From: Cellvibrio zantedeschiae
GTDB lineage: Bacteria; Pseudomonadota; Gammaproteobacteria; Pseudomonadales; Cellvibrionaceae
DNA length: 64,000 bases
Direction of reading: 5' to 3'
NCBI RefSeq assembly: GCF_014652535.1
Contig: NZ_BMYZ01000001.1
Coordinates: forward strand, 62,001-126,000
Every line of letters starts with the position of its first letter. Within the stretch, counting starts at the first letter, position 1. Under the pieces are notes generated by a model. It was not told where the DNA came from and searched no databases. It was given only the letters and a program-made list of their open reading frames with translations. Positions 8,874 to 18,200 of this stretch are shown here, piece by piece. The translations under genes and the position numbers were made by a program.

Positions 8874-11099
8874 ATGAAGAATATTATTAAGGGCCTCACA
8901 CAAAATTCTTCTATTCCTATTTGGGGCGGAATTGAATGCACGGTTCACAGGCTGGGGGATGCCTATGGCGACCAATTGCTTCGCAACGGACATAATGATC
9001 GTGCTTCAGATTTAAAAATCATTGCGGAGCTTGGTATAAAAACGCTGCGCTACCCTGTGGTATGGGAACGAATTGCACCTCAAGGGTTAGCAAAAGCTGA
9101 TTGGTCGTGGACTGATGAACGGCTCGCACAATTAAAAGAGTTAGGCATAAATCCTATCGCTGGATTGCTGCATCACGGTAGTGGGCCGAGCTTTACCAAT
9201 TTAATTGATCCTGATTTTCCCGCCAAATTTGTGGAATTTGCCGTTGCGGTTGCTGAGAGATATCCCTGGTTAGAAATATTCACACCCATTAACGAACCAT
9301 TAACTACGGCGCGTTTCAGTTGTCTGTATGGGGTTTGGTATCCACATCTTCGCGATGACCACGCATTTTCACTTGCCGTATTAAATCAATGCAAGGCGAA
9401 CATTCTGGCAATGCGTGAAATAAAAAAAATTATTCCATCTGCAAAGTTTTTGCAGACCGAAGATCTCGGCAAATGTCACGGAACTAAAAAGTTGCAGTAT
9501 CAATGTGACTTTGAAAATGAACGGCGATGGGTGTCCCTGGATTTGCTCACGGGGACGCTAAATAACCAATCTGTGATGTGGAAATATTTTAGAAAGAGGG
9601 GGAAAGTTAGTGAAGATGATTTGGAGTATTTCACTACTCATTATTATGCTCCCGATATTATTGGTATCAATCACTATATTACCAGTGAGCGTTTTCTGGA
9701 TGAAAACAGGAAAAAATATCCTGAGTGGTCACATGCGCAAAATGGAAAAGATACCTATTCTGATATAGACATCGTCCGCGCTGATATACACAAAAGAGAA
9801 GGACACTACAAAATATTAAAATCCGTGGCTGAGCGTTACCATTTACCTATAGCTTTAACGGAAGTTCATCTTGGATCATCGCGGGATGCACAGCTGCGCT
9901 GGTTTATGGAAGCCTATAGCGCTGCAACCAGGCTTAAGGATGAAGGCGTAGATATACGTGCAGTCACGAGTTGGTCGTTGTTCGGAGCATATGACTGGAA
10001 CAGCCTTCTCACACAAAATAATAATTTTTATGAATCGGGCGCTTTTGATATTCGATCAGGCGAACCCCGACCCACGGCCGTCGCGCATTTGATTAAGCGC
10101 TTATGTGAAAATAAAGTGCCTGACCATCCAGTGCTGCAAGCGGATGGTTGGTGGAAGAATCCCGAGCATGTTCACTTTGCATTTGGTTCATCAAAACACG
10201 CCAGAGGCTTGCCCACGATTGAGCACATGTTCCCCGAAAATTTGTTGGCAGCAAACGTTAAACCCATATTGATTATTGGTGCCACGGGTACATTAGGCAG
10301 GGCATTTGCACATATCTGCAGCATGCGTAACATTTCATACGTGTTATTGTCCAGAAACGATATGGACATTATGAATAAAGAACGCGTCGAATTTTTTTTA
10401 CAGAAGCATGAGCCTTGGGCTGTGGTTAACGCAGCGGGATTTGTGAGAGTAGATGATGCGGAAACTTCACCGGAGTTATGCTTTCGCGAAAATGCTTACG
10501 GTCCCGTCGTTTTAGCACAGGCCTGTTTAAAATATGGCGTAAACTTTTTAACCTTTTCTACAGATTTGGTTTTCAATGGCCAAAACACAAAGCCCTATCG
10601 CGAAAGCGATTCGGTTTCGCCGCTGAATGTTTACGGCGCCTCAAAAGCCTATGCGGAGGCACATGTACTAGCCGCAAATCCATCCGCCTTAATTGTGCGA
10701 ACAAGTGCTTTCTTTGGCCCATGGGATGAGCATAATTTTATTGCACAGTTAATCAAATCAGTGACAAACGGCAAAAGCTTTATGGCAGCTAGTGATCAAA
10801 CCATAACGCCGACTTATGTTCCTGATTTAGTCAATAATTGTCTCGACCTTATTATCGATGAAGCCAAAGGAATTTGGCACATTGCCAATAGCTCTGCTAC
10901 TACCTGGTCGGAGTTTGCTTTTTCAGCCCTGGATGTTGCCGGTGTTGATAAAAAGCTCATTAAGCCTGTTGTGTCCACCGTGTTTAATCCAAAAGCTAAA
11001 CGACCTGCGAATAGCGCACTGGAGAGTGAAAAAGGAATTTTTTTGCCAAAGCTAGAAGATGCTATCGAAAGGTTTTTTAGAGAGGTTAAGAGTATTTGA
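8874..11099 (+). CDS. Fusion of GH1-like glycosidase and RmlD-like sugar-nucleotide reductase
   Basis: A 741-residue fusion. Residues ~15-410 are a GH1/clan-A barrel: TPINEP with acid/base E141 and a barrel-end glutamate E330 in ALTEVH, where canonical GH1 has (I/V)TENG. Residues ~463-741 are a short-chain dehydrogenase of the dTDP-4-dehydrorhamnose reductase type: GATGTLGRAF at 469-478, the catalytic YGASK with Y587 and K591, and FSTDLVFNG at 561-569. A hydrolase and a nucleotide-sugar reductase in one chain is odd chemistry; it may link removal of a sugar to remodelling of its precursor. AAAAGG precedes ATG 8874. It is 60 bases after the GH2 gene and is probably in the same operon. No signal peptide. 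Confidence 0.82.
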   Translation: MKNIIKGLTQNSSIPIWGGIECTVHRLGDAYGDQLLRNGHNDRASDLKIIAELGIKTLRYPVVWERIAPQGLAKADWSWTDERLAQLKELGINPIAGLLHHGSGPSFTNLIDPDFPAKFVEFAVAVAERYPWLEIFTPINEPLTTARFSCLYGVWYPHLRDDHAFSLAVLNQCKANILAMREIKKIIPSAKFLQTEDLGKCHGTKKLQYQCDFENERRWVSLDLLTGTLNNQSVMWKYFRKRGKVSEDDLEYFTTHYYAPDIIGINHYITSERFLDENRKKYPEWSHAQNGKDTYSDIDIVRADIHKREGHYKILKSVAERYHLPIALTEVHLGSSRDAQLRWFMEAYSAATRLKDEGVDIRAVTSWSLFGAYDWNSLLTQNNNFYESGAFDIRSGEPRPTAVAHLIKRLCENKVPDHPVLQADGWWKNPEHVHFAFGSSKHARGLPTIEHMFPENLLAANVKPILIIGATGTLGRAFAHICSMRNISYVLLSRNDMDIMNKERVEFFLQKHEPWAVVNAAGFVRVDDAETSPELCFRENAYGPVVLAQACLKYGVNFLTFSTDLVFNGQNTKPYRESDSVSPLNVYGASKAYAEAHVLAANPSALIVRTSAFFGPWDEHNFIAQLIKSVTNGKSFMAASDQTITPTYVPDLVNNCLDLIIDEAKGIWHIANSSATTWSEFAFSALDVAGVDKKLIKPVVSTVFNPKAKRPANSALESEKGIFLPKLEDAIERFFREVKSI

Positions 11100-11135
11100 G
11101 AAGAGTATTGCTACCAGAAGAAAAATGGGTAACGC

Positions 11136-11163
11136 AAAAAGGCAGATATAGATCTGCCTTTTT
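11136..11163. terminator. Perfect bidirectional terminator
   Basis: AAAAAGGCAGAT and ATCTGCCTTTTT form a perfect 12-bp stem with an ATAG loop. It serves both the GH1-RmlD gene and the convergent lipoprotein gene. Confidence 0.9.
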
Positions 11164-11177
11164 CTAGTTCAATAGGA

Positions 11178-11921
11178 TTATCGTTTTGTCAGCTTTATCG
11201 CCGCATCAATAAAATAAATAGTTGTCGTGCCTTCAAATCCCGAATCAGTTCCAAAAATAACCCAGAGTGCACCATTGGCATCTGAGTAGGTTGTGAATTT
11301 TCCGGTCTCGCTTTTCAGCGTTTTCTTTTTGTAGGATTGGTCAGTGCTTTCGCAAGCTAAACCGTTACCTATGTTGCCAATCACCATTGTATCGCTGCCG
11401 CCCGTTGCCTGGTTATTTTTATCGATATTCATTAAATAAAAACCTGTACCGTCGTTAACAGGTTTGGGCTCTATTTTTGCTGCACCGGCTTTTACATAAA
11501 CGGAATCACCAGGTGAGCCGCCAATACCTGAGCAGCCACTATGCACGTCCGTTCCTATACCTAATTCAAAATCAATTTCGTACCGGGTATTGGGCTCAAA
11601 ACCGGTAAATTTTTTGGTGACGAACATAAATAGATCATCGCTATGATTATTGCCGCTGATTTTTATTCCTTTGCGATTTTGTCCGAGCGACGAAGGTAAG
11701 CTTGCGTGACTTGATGTTAATTCATAAAAGGTTTCCTGCCCTGCTGGATAGTCAGCGAAACCGGCGACCCAGCCTTCGGCGTTAGTATTAAAGTCAATAT
11801 TGATGAGTTTGGTATTGGTGGGCGGAGCACCTACGTAGAGTTTCCCTCCTCCACAAGCGACCAATGTTGCAGTTATTAACAGGCCCAAGGCTATTTTTAA
11901 TGGATGCGTGGAATATTTCAT
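11178..11921 (-). CDS. Hypothetical lipoprotein with beta-sandwich-like body
   Basis: 247 residues. Residues 1-23 are a lipoprotein signal peptide ending in the lipobox LVAC with C23 followed by GGG. The rest is rich in beta-forming and Gly/Ser/Thr residues and contains the segment NIDFNTNAEGWVAGFADYPAG and a later FTGFEPNTRYEIDFELGIG, a pattern seen in carbohydrate-binding-like jelly rolls (object wraps a ligand, then a long strand). Four cysteines could form disulfides, consistent with an exported location. No enzyme motif is visible. I do not recognise a named family; a glycan-binding or surface role is only an inference. Confidence 0.7.
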   Translation of the reverse strand: MKYSTHPLKIALGLLITATLVACGGGKLYVGAPPTNTKLINIDFNTNAEGWVAGFADYPAGQETFYELTSSHASLPSSLGQNRKGIKISGNNHSDDLFMFVTKKFTGFEPNTRYEIDFELGIGTDVHSGCSGIGGSPGDSVYVKAGAAKIEPKPVNDGTGFYLMNIDKNNQATGGSDTMVIGNIGNGLACESTDQSYKKKTLKSETGKFTTYSDANGALWVIFGTDSGFEGTTTIYFIDAAIKLTKR

Positions 11922-12159
11922 AGGATTTCCTCATGTGTTGCATCTGGATGATGAGGGCATTGTGATGGTCGGCAACCGATCATTCTGTGGGGAATATGTA
12001 GGGACTTGTAAAAATCTGTAGCCAGTCGTTACCTGGTTCGCTGTGTTACAAACTATTACAATTTCGTGCATTTAAATAACAGTTTTCTGGCTGGCATCCC
12101 GTATAGCATTAGGTGTATTCGGTAAAAATAACGATAGTTGCCTATAGAAGGAGTTCTCT

Positions 12160-14265
12160 ATGAAAAAAATTATTCAATGCTTATGTATCAGCGTGCCGCT
12201 GGTTGCTTGTGGTGGTGGCGGTGGAGGTTCTACGGATACGCCACGTTTGCCGCCCCAGGTTAAAACAGATTACAGCAATCTTAAGCAGTCCAAGCTTGAA
12301 CCTGGCCCTTTAAAGCAAGTAACAGCGACCGATTTGACCGATATGGTTAAAAACGGTTTGCGAATTTCATTGCGCGATAATCAAAACTTTAATGAGCTGG
12401 CGCGCACCGCAACCTTGAGTGGTGACAAGGCTTCATTGGCCAATGGTTCGAAAACATCTGGCGATTTTTCCGGCACTAATGTGCAGGTAGAAAATGTGGA
12501 TGAGGCGGATGTAGTGAAATATGACGGCCGCTATATTTTTGCGGCAACGCCAGTGAACTATACAGATGCCGGACCAAAGGCAGAACTAAAAATATTCGCA
12601 ACTAATCCTGCTACAGCTACCAGCACGTCAGTGAGCACTACAGCAATTGATACAACATATTGGGGTGATATTTCAGATTTGTATTTGGTATCTGATGCTT
12701 CAGCCACAAGTGGTTTGGTGACTATTCGTCGTTCCATGAATTTTATGTATTTTGCCAAAACACTTAATGCTGCTGATGGCCCAACACCGGATGTTCCTGA
12801 AACACGCGCCGCACAGGAGAGCAAAGCTGCAGCAATTGTTGCGGGTGATGATAAGCGTTTAATCATGCCGCAAGATATGGACAGAGGCGTAGAAATTTCT
12901 TTATACGATGTGCGCACACCCGCATCGCCATCCAAAGCCTGGACTGTGACCTTGGATGGTGATTTGCTCGCGTCGCGTAAAATTGGCAACACCTTGTATT
13001 TAGTTACCAGTTTTGTTCCGGCAATTCCAGATTTACGATATGGCGTATCAAATAAAGAAGAGCTAACCGCGAATGAAAATTTAATTGCGTCAACTCCGGT
13101 CGAAAAATTGTTACCAAATTACGCTATTAACGGCGGTGCCGATCAGCCGCTAAATAAAGAATCTTGTTTGGTTTCGGCCAATGCAAAGGCGAATGAAGGC
13201 TACCTAAATTTAATTAATATTACGACTATAGATTTAAGCAAACAAAAATTGGTGAATTCCGTTTGCATCAATACAAATGTTGAAGGTGTTTATAGTTCGT
13301 TAAATAATTTGTATCTCGGCGGTTCTGATCCAGCTAAATGGCAAGATTGGTCCAGCTTCTCGGTTATTCACCAATTCAAATACACCGACACTGGTGTGAG
13401 TTATGTTGCCAGTGGTGGTGTTGAAGGTATTCTTGGATGGGGTGAGCCTTCGTATCGAATGGATGAATATAAAGATGCGTTGCGCGTAATTACTACTCGT
13501 TATGGTGATAAGGGCGAACCTACACATCAATTAAATGTATTGCAAAAAGTTGCGGGTAAAAGCGAACTAGCCGTTGTTGCGCAATTGCCCAATAAAACAC
13601 AACCAGAAGCAATTGGAAAACCAAGGGAAGATATTTACGCAGTAAGATTTAATGGTGATCGCGCCTTTGTGGTGACCTTTGAGCGTAAAGATCCTCTTTA
13701 TGTATTGGATCTTGCCGATACCAAAAATCCAAAAATTGCTGGGCAATTAGAAATTCCATGTTTCTCTACCTTTTTGCGTCCTATTGGAAAAGATTTTGTT
13801 TTCTCTCTCGGTAATGAAACTGATGCAGAAGGTCGTCAAGCCGGCGTTAAGGTAGCCTTGTATGATGTGCGGGATATCACCAAGCCGGTGCAAGTAAGCA
13901 GTCAGGTATTTGGCGACGCCGGTAGCTGGAGTGAAGCGCTTTACGATTATCATGCGTTGTCGTTTTTGCAACGTGGAGATGATCAGCTTCGTGTAACCTT
14001 GCCTATGGTGTTGTACAAAACTGACATCGGAAAAGATTTCTGGAATTACACCTGGCTTAATACAGGGTTGCATATGTTTGAAGTTAACGGCTTGGTCAAT
14101 GGCAAAGCTTCGTTGGATTATGTAGGAAATTTAATTTCTGAATCGAGCACCACTGCAGAGTATCCTTCGTGGAGTGGTAGTGATCGGAGTTTGTTGCACG
14201 ACAATGCAGTCTTCTATGTTCATGATTCAAAAGTGAATGGTAGTTTCTGGCCGGTAAAAAAATAA
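12160..14265 (+). CDS. Lipoprotein with C-terminal-type beta-propeller domain
   Basis: 701 residues with a lipoprotein signal (LVAC followed by a Gly run). Much of the rest matches the general look of secreted beta-propeller proteins distantly related to WD40 repeats: a conserved NVDEADVVKYDGRYIF near residue 115, then repeated blades such as YLVTSF, YLGGSDP, RAFVVTFERKDPLYVLDL and FVFSLGNETDAEG. Members of this family in archaea and proteobacteria are outer-surface proteins of unknown role, often near polysaccharide or protease genes. AAGGAG precedes ATG 12160. The gene stands alone between a divergent lipoprotein gene and a terminator. Function unassigned. Confidence 0.78.
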   Translation: MKKIIQCLCISVPLVACGGGGGGSTDTPRLPPQVKTDYSNLKQSKLEPGPLKQVTATDLTDMVKNGLRISLRDNQNFNELARTATLSGDKASLANGSKTSGDFSGTNVQVENVDEADVVKYDGRYIFAATPVNYTDAGPKAELKIFATNPATATSTSVSTTAIDTTYWGDISDLYLVSDASATSGLVTIRRSMNFMYFAKTLNAADGPTPDVPETRAAQESKAAAIVAGDDKRLIMPQDMDRGVEISLYDVRTPASPSKAWTVTLDGDLLASRKIGNTLYLVTSFVPAIPDLRYGVSNKEELTANENLIASTPVEKLLPNYAINGGADQPLNKESCLVSANAKANEGYLNLINITTIDLSKQKLVNSVCINTNVEGVYSSLNNLYLGGSDPAKWQDWSSFSVIHQFKYTDTGVSYVASGGVEGILGWGEPSYRMDEYKDALRVITTRYGDKGEPTHQLNVLQKVAGKSELAVVAQLPNKTQPEAIGKPREDIYAVRFNGDRAFVVTFERKDPLYVLDLADTKNPKIAGQLEIPCFSTFLRPIGKDFVFSLGNETDAEGRQAGVKVALYDVRDITKPVQVSSQVFGDAGSWSEALYDYHALSFLQRGDDQLRVTLPMVLYKTDIGKDFWNYTWLNTGLHMFEVNGLVNGKASLDYVGNLISESSTTAEYPSWSGSDRSLLHDNAVFYVHDSKVNGSFWPVKK

Positions 14266-14274
14266 TACGGCGTT

Positions 14275-14312
14275 AAAAAAGCCCTGCTGTTTAAACCAGC
14301 AGGGCTTTTTTT
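14275..14312 (+). terminator. Strong Rho-independent terminator
   Basis: AAAAAAGCCCTGCTG pairs with CAGCAGGGCTTTTTT around TTTAAAC, directly after the propeller gene stop, with an uninterrupted run of seven T. Confidence 0.95.
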
Positions 14313-14520
14313 ATGGCCAAAAATAACGGTTGTGTGAATATTATGTAGCTGCTTGCAGCTGCAAGGCTGCGCTCAAGCATTTCTAAAAAATTAAATGCAT
14401 CGATATACTCTTGGTTTACGAAGGCTTGGTTTTACCCCGCCAATGCCTAAGGCAAGCTTTAGTATCATCGAATTTCCTACTCTTAAAATTAATATGCGGC
14501 TCGGTGTTTAACACTAGTTG

Positions 14521-14549
14521 CATACGTATGTATGAACTGAATACGTATG
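14521..14549. promoter_or_regulatory. Operator-like palindrome pair 1
   Basis: CATACGTATG at 14521-14530 and GAATACGTATG at 14539-14549. The two TACGTA cores begin 19 bases apart (14523 and 14542). The palindromic form is that of LacI-type or similar dimeric regulators; the regulator is not in the window. A weaker related site, AGACGTATCT, lies at 14592-14601. Confidence 0.6.
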
Positions 14550-14897
14550 TAGCTGGTTGTACGTTTTCTGGCTTCTTAATAATATTATCGCAGACGTATC
14601 TGTTGCTGATCTGTCTCAATCGCTGTTAGTTATTTGGCGCAGTTTATACTGCGCTTTTTTATTTCTGCCGCTATTGTTATGTCCCACTTGTCGCCCCCGT
14701 CGTATTAATCTTCATTTTTTGAATTTATCGGTATTTCAAGAAAATTTTTAAGAAGGCTTTTGAATTTACAAGCCAAAAATTTTGTATACCAGCGAATTGC
14801 CAACTAGCCTGTAATCAAACCATATATACCTTTTGACTGGGACCGTTCATAGGAGTGTAGGTATGGGTACTGCTATCCCTCCTTAGCGCCTGTTTTG

Positions 14898-14926
14898 CAT
14901 ACGTATGTACTTGTTGAATACGTATG
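14898..14926. promoter_or_regulatory. Operator-like palindrome pair 2
   Basis: CATACGTATG followed by GAATACGTATG, with TACGTA cores at 14900 and 14919, again exactly 19 bases apart. Aligned with pair 1, the first 12 bases and the last 11 are the same while the 6 central bases differ, which is the pattern of a selected protein-binding arrangement. Confidence 0.6.
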
Positions 14927-15297
14927 CATGATGTTGTGAGCAAGGCGTCACACAAATTAACATCTAGTAGTTAATGCCGAATTTCTAAATTCTGAAATAA
15001 GTTCTTGTAATACCGTGTTGGTGCTTTGGTGGTGCTGATTTCGACAAGACGCTTAGCGCTGCCTAACCATAAAAAACGCAGTCATTAATTTGTTTCAATA
15101 GTTCTATTTCGAATGTGGATCTTATGGACGCCGCTAATTAAGAGCAGCCATAGCGCAATAAATATTTGTAATGATACCTAGTGAAGTTTTCGGTAAGAGT
15201 CTTTGCGATTTGTACCGGGTGCAGCTCATTTATTATTGTTAAATTCGTTTCTGCGCCGCCTACATTTCAAAAAAATAACATAGGGGAGAGTAAACTG

Positions 15298-18200
15298 ATG
15301 TTCAATTATCGTAAAACACTAGGCATCTTTGCCTTGGTTTGCACTATCGCAAGCCTTGCGGGATGTGGTGGTGCCAGCGGCACTGGTAGTGACACTACGC
15401 CGATAAAAACCTGCGGCAATTTTCAAATTGTTTTGGCCGATGGCTCCTGTGGTGCACCGCCACCACCGCCACCCTGTGCCGACGGCTTCATTCGCGCTAC
15501 GCCTGATAGCGCCTGCGTTAAATCTGATTTTAAGTTGCCGACAATGCCAGCCAAAGTTGCTGATGATGAAGCGGTAATTTATTTCAATAAAGAAGATAAA
15601 AATTTTGCCGGCTATACGCTTTATACCTGGCAATCCTGTAGCCCCACCTGGTTAAAACCAAGCTCTGGCTGGACTGATGAATCGCAAGTGATTCAAGGTG
15701 TTTCTGAAGCAGAACAAGACCCTATTTACGGTGCTTATTTTGTGGTGAAACTCGCCCCGGGTGGAACCTGTGGTAATTTCATTATTAGAAGTGCTGGCCA
15801 GGCGCGTCAAACCAACGATTTGACTATAGGTACTGCAACGACTGGCAGTCCTTTTGATCGCCGCTATTTTGTGATTGCTGATCCGTCAGATTTGCGCAAC
15901 AGCCGCGTAAGCGCTTTGCCGATTTGTATTAACGATGTGTGTGCAAAATTTGAAGAGCCCAAGTTGGCTATTTCCAATATAGCTGCACACTGGATTGATG
16001 CTTCAACTATTTTGTGGGATCGCGAAGTATCTAATGTAAAACTTTATTCTGCTAACGACGGCGGAAAAATTTCTGCCAATAAAGATGGCTCTGTTGCTAA
16101 CGGCACTGTGGTGGCAAGTCTCTCTGCAACCAGCATTAATGATGCCCAGCGAGCATTGGTTCCGCACCTGAGAAATTATCGCGCTTATTCGCTTAATTTA
16201 ACGGCCGATGTGATTAAAGGTTTGCTGAAAAAAGAATTGGTTATTGTTGGCCAAACATCTACCGGTAACTTGGTGGGAACGCGTTTGCAAACCGCGCAAA
16301 TTCTTGATGCTTTGTACACCGCGGGCGCCAACGACGCTAACGAAGCGAAATTGGGTGTGAGTTACACCGGCGGCAATGTTAGTGCATCTGTATGGGCGCC
16401 AACAGCAACTAAAGTTGAGTTGCGTGTGTACGGCAATGATTTGGTGATCGAAAGCACCAAAGATATGACTGAAAATAAAACCACCGGTATCTGGACTTAT
16501 AGCGCTGCTAAAGCAGAGTTGGATCGCAAATTTTATCGTTTCCGTGTCACTGTATTTAATGCATTCACAAATAAAACCGAAGTGTTGGAAACAACAGACC
16601 CTGAATCTGTGAGCTTATCGACCAACGGTTTGCATTCGCAATTTGTAAATTTGAATGATAGCGATTTGAAACCTGCCGGTTGGGATGGTCAGGTTGTGCC
16701 AGAAGTTTCTGCACCGGAAACCATGTCAATTTACGAAACCCACGTTCGCGATTTCAGTGCGAATGACCAAAGCACACCGGTCGAGCATCGCGGTAAATAT
16801 TTAGCATTTACAGATACCAATGCTGCGCCGGTTAAACATTTGAAAGCCTTGGCTGATGCTGGCTTAACGCATGTTCATTTGTTGCCAATTGCCGATGGTT
16901 CCTCCATTAGCGAAGATCCTGCGACCCAAATTAATTTGGACAGTTATGTATTTGAATTGTGTGCGGCACAAAGCCCACGCGATAGTGCAATTGTGTGTAA
17001 TGGTGTAGAAAAACCTAACGCAACCTTGCGCAGCGTATTGCAAAAATATGCGGGCGATTCAACCAAGCAACGTGCAGTGATTGATGCGTTGAGAGATTTT
17101 GATGCGTTTAACTGGAACTACGATCCTGAACATTTCAATGCGCCGGATGGTAGCTACGCAACCAACGCAAAAGGTGTGACACGTATTCTTGAAACCCGTG
17201 CCATGAACCTCGCGTTACACAACCTGGGTTTGCGTGTGGTTTACGATGTGGTTTATCCGCACATGGCTGCTGCCGGTGTTAAAACAGCGAACTCAACGTT
17301 TGACAAAATTGTTCCCGGTTATTACTTCCGTCAAAACGCAATTTCTGGCGCGGTAGAAACCCAAACCAATGCGGGTCCAGATACGGCAACTGAGCATGTT
17401 ATGGCTGCCAAATTTGTATCTGATTCCTTGGTGCAATGGGCTTCTGCATACAAAGTGGATGGCTTCCGTTTCGACCAATCGGGTTACATGCCTAAATCAG
17501 TATTGGTAAATGCGTACAGCGCTGTTAAGGCGGTTGATCCTGATAACTATTTTTATGCTGAAGCTTGGACCGGCGGTAGTTCGTCGGGTGACCGTATTGC
17601 CGAGCGTGCTTCGCAAGTACCTTTAGCGGGTACAGGTATTGGTACTTTCAACGATGTAATCCGCAACCCGCTGCGTGAATTGGCGCTGGTGAATGGCGGT
17701 GCCCTGGATCGCGTGCGCGCTGGTTTGGCGGGTAACCTGGCTGACTTCCGCATTTTGTCCAAGTCTGGCAAAACCGTTAAAGCAAGCACTGTTGGCGCTT
17801 ACAACCTTGATCCGCAGGAAGCCATTAATTACGTTGAGAAACATGATAACGAAACCCTGTGGGACTGGATGCACAGACCTAACGCGCTGCCTGCTAATAC
17901 AACTGTAGAAAATCGTGTGCGCATCCATGATATGACCTTAGCCGTGCCACTCCTGAGCCAGGGCGTACCATTTATCCAGGCCGGTAGCGACATCCTGCGT
18001 TCCAAGTCCATGTCATCCAACAGCTATAACGCGGGTGACTGGTTCAATGTGCTGGATTTCACCAAGCAAACTAACAACTGGAAAGTGGGCTTGCCGCCAG
18101 CGAGCGACACCTCTGATGCAAACATCCTCTTGGCCTTTGCTGACGAGCAATCCAAACCTACGCCAGCTTTGATACAAAAATCATCCGATGTATTCAACGA

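Larger units (their letters stand above)
14313..15297 (+). promoter_or_regulatory. Long leader region upstream of the pullulanase gene
   Basis: About 985 bases without a credible gene. It holds two operator-like palindrome pairs (listed separately), and short open frames without ribosome sites. The stretch directly before the pullulanase start has AGGGGAG at about 15281-15287. The unusual length and the paired sites suggest a complex promoter; I cannot place the transcription start. Confidence 0.5.

Noticed and set aside
15181-15297. GTG start adding 39 residues before the pullulanase
   Set aside because: The downstream ATG 15298 has AGGGGAG and opens a clean lipoprotein signal; the extension has no such feature.
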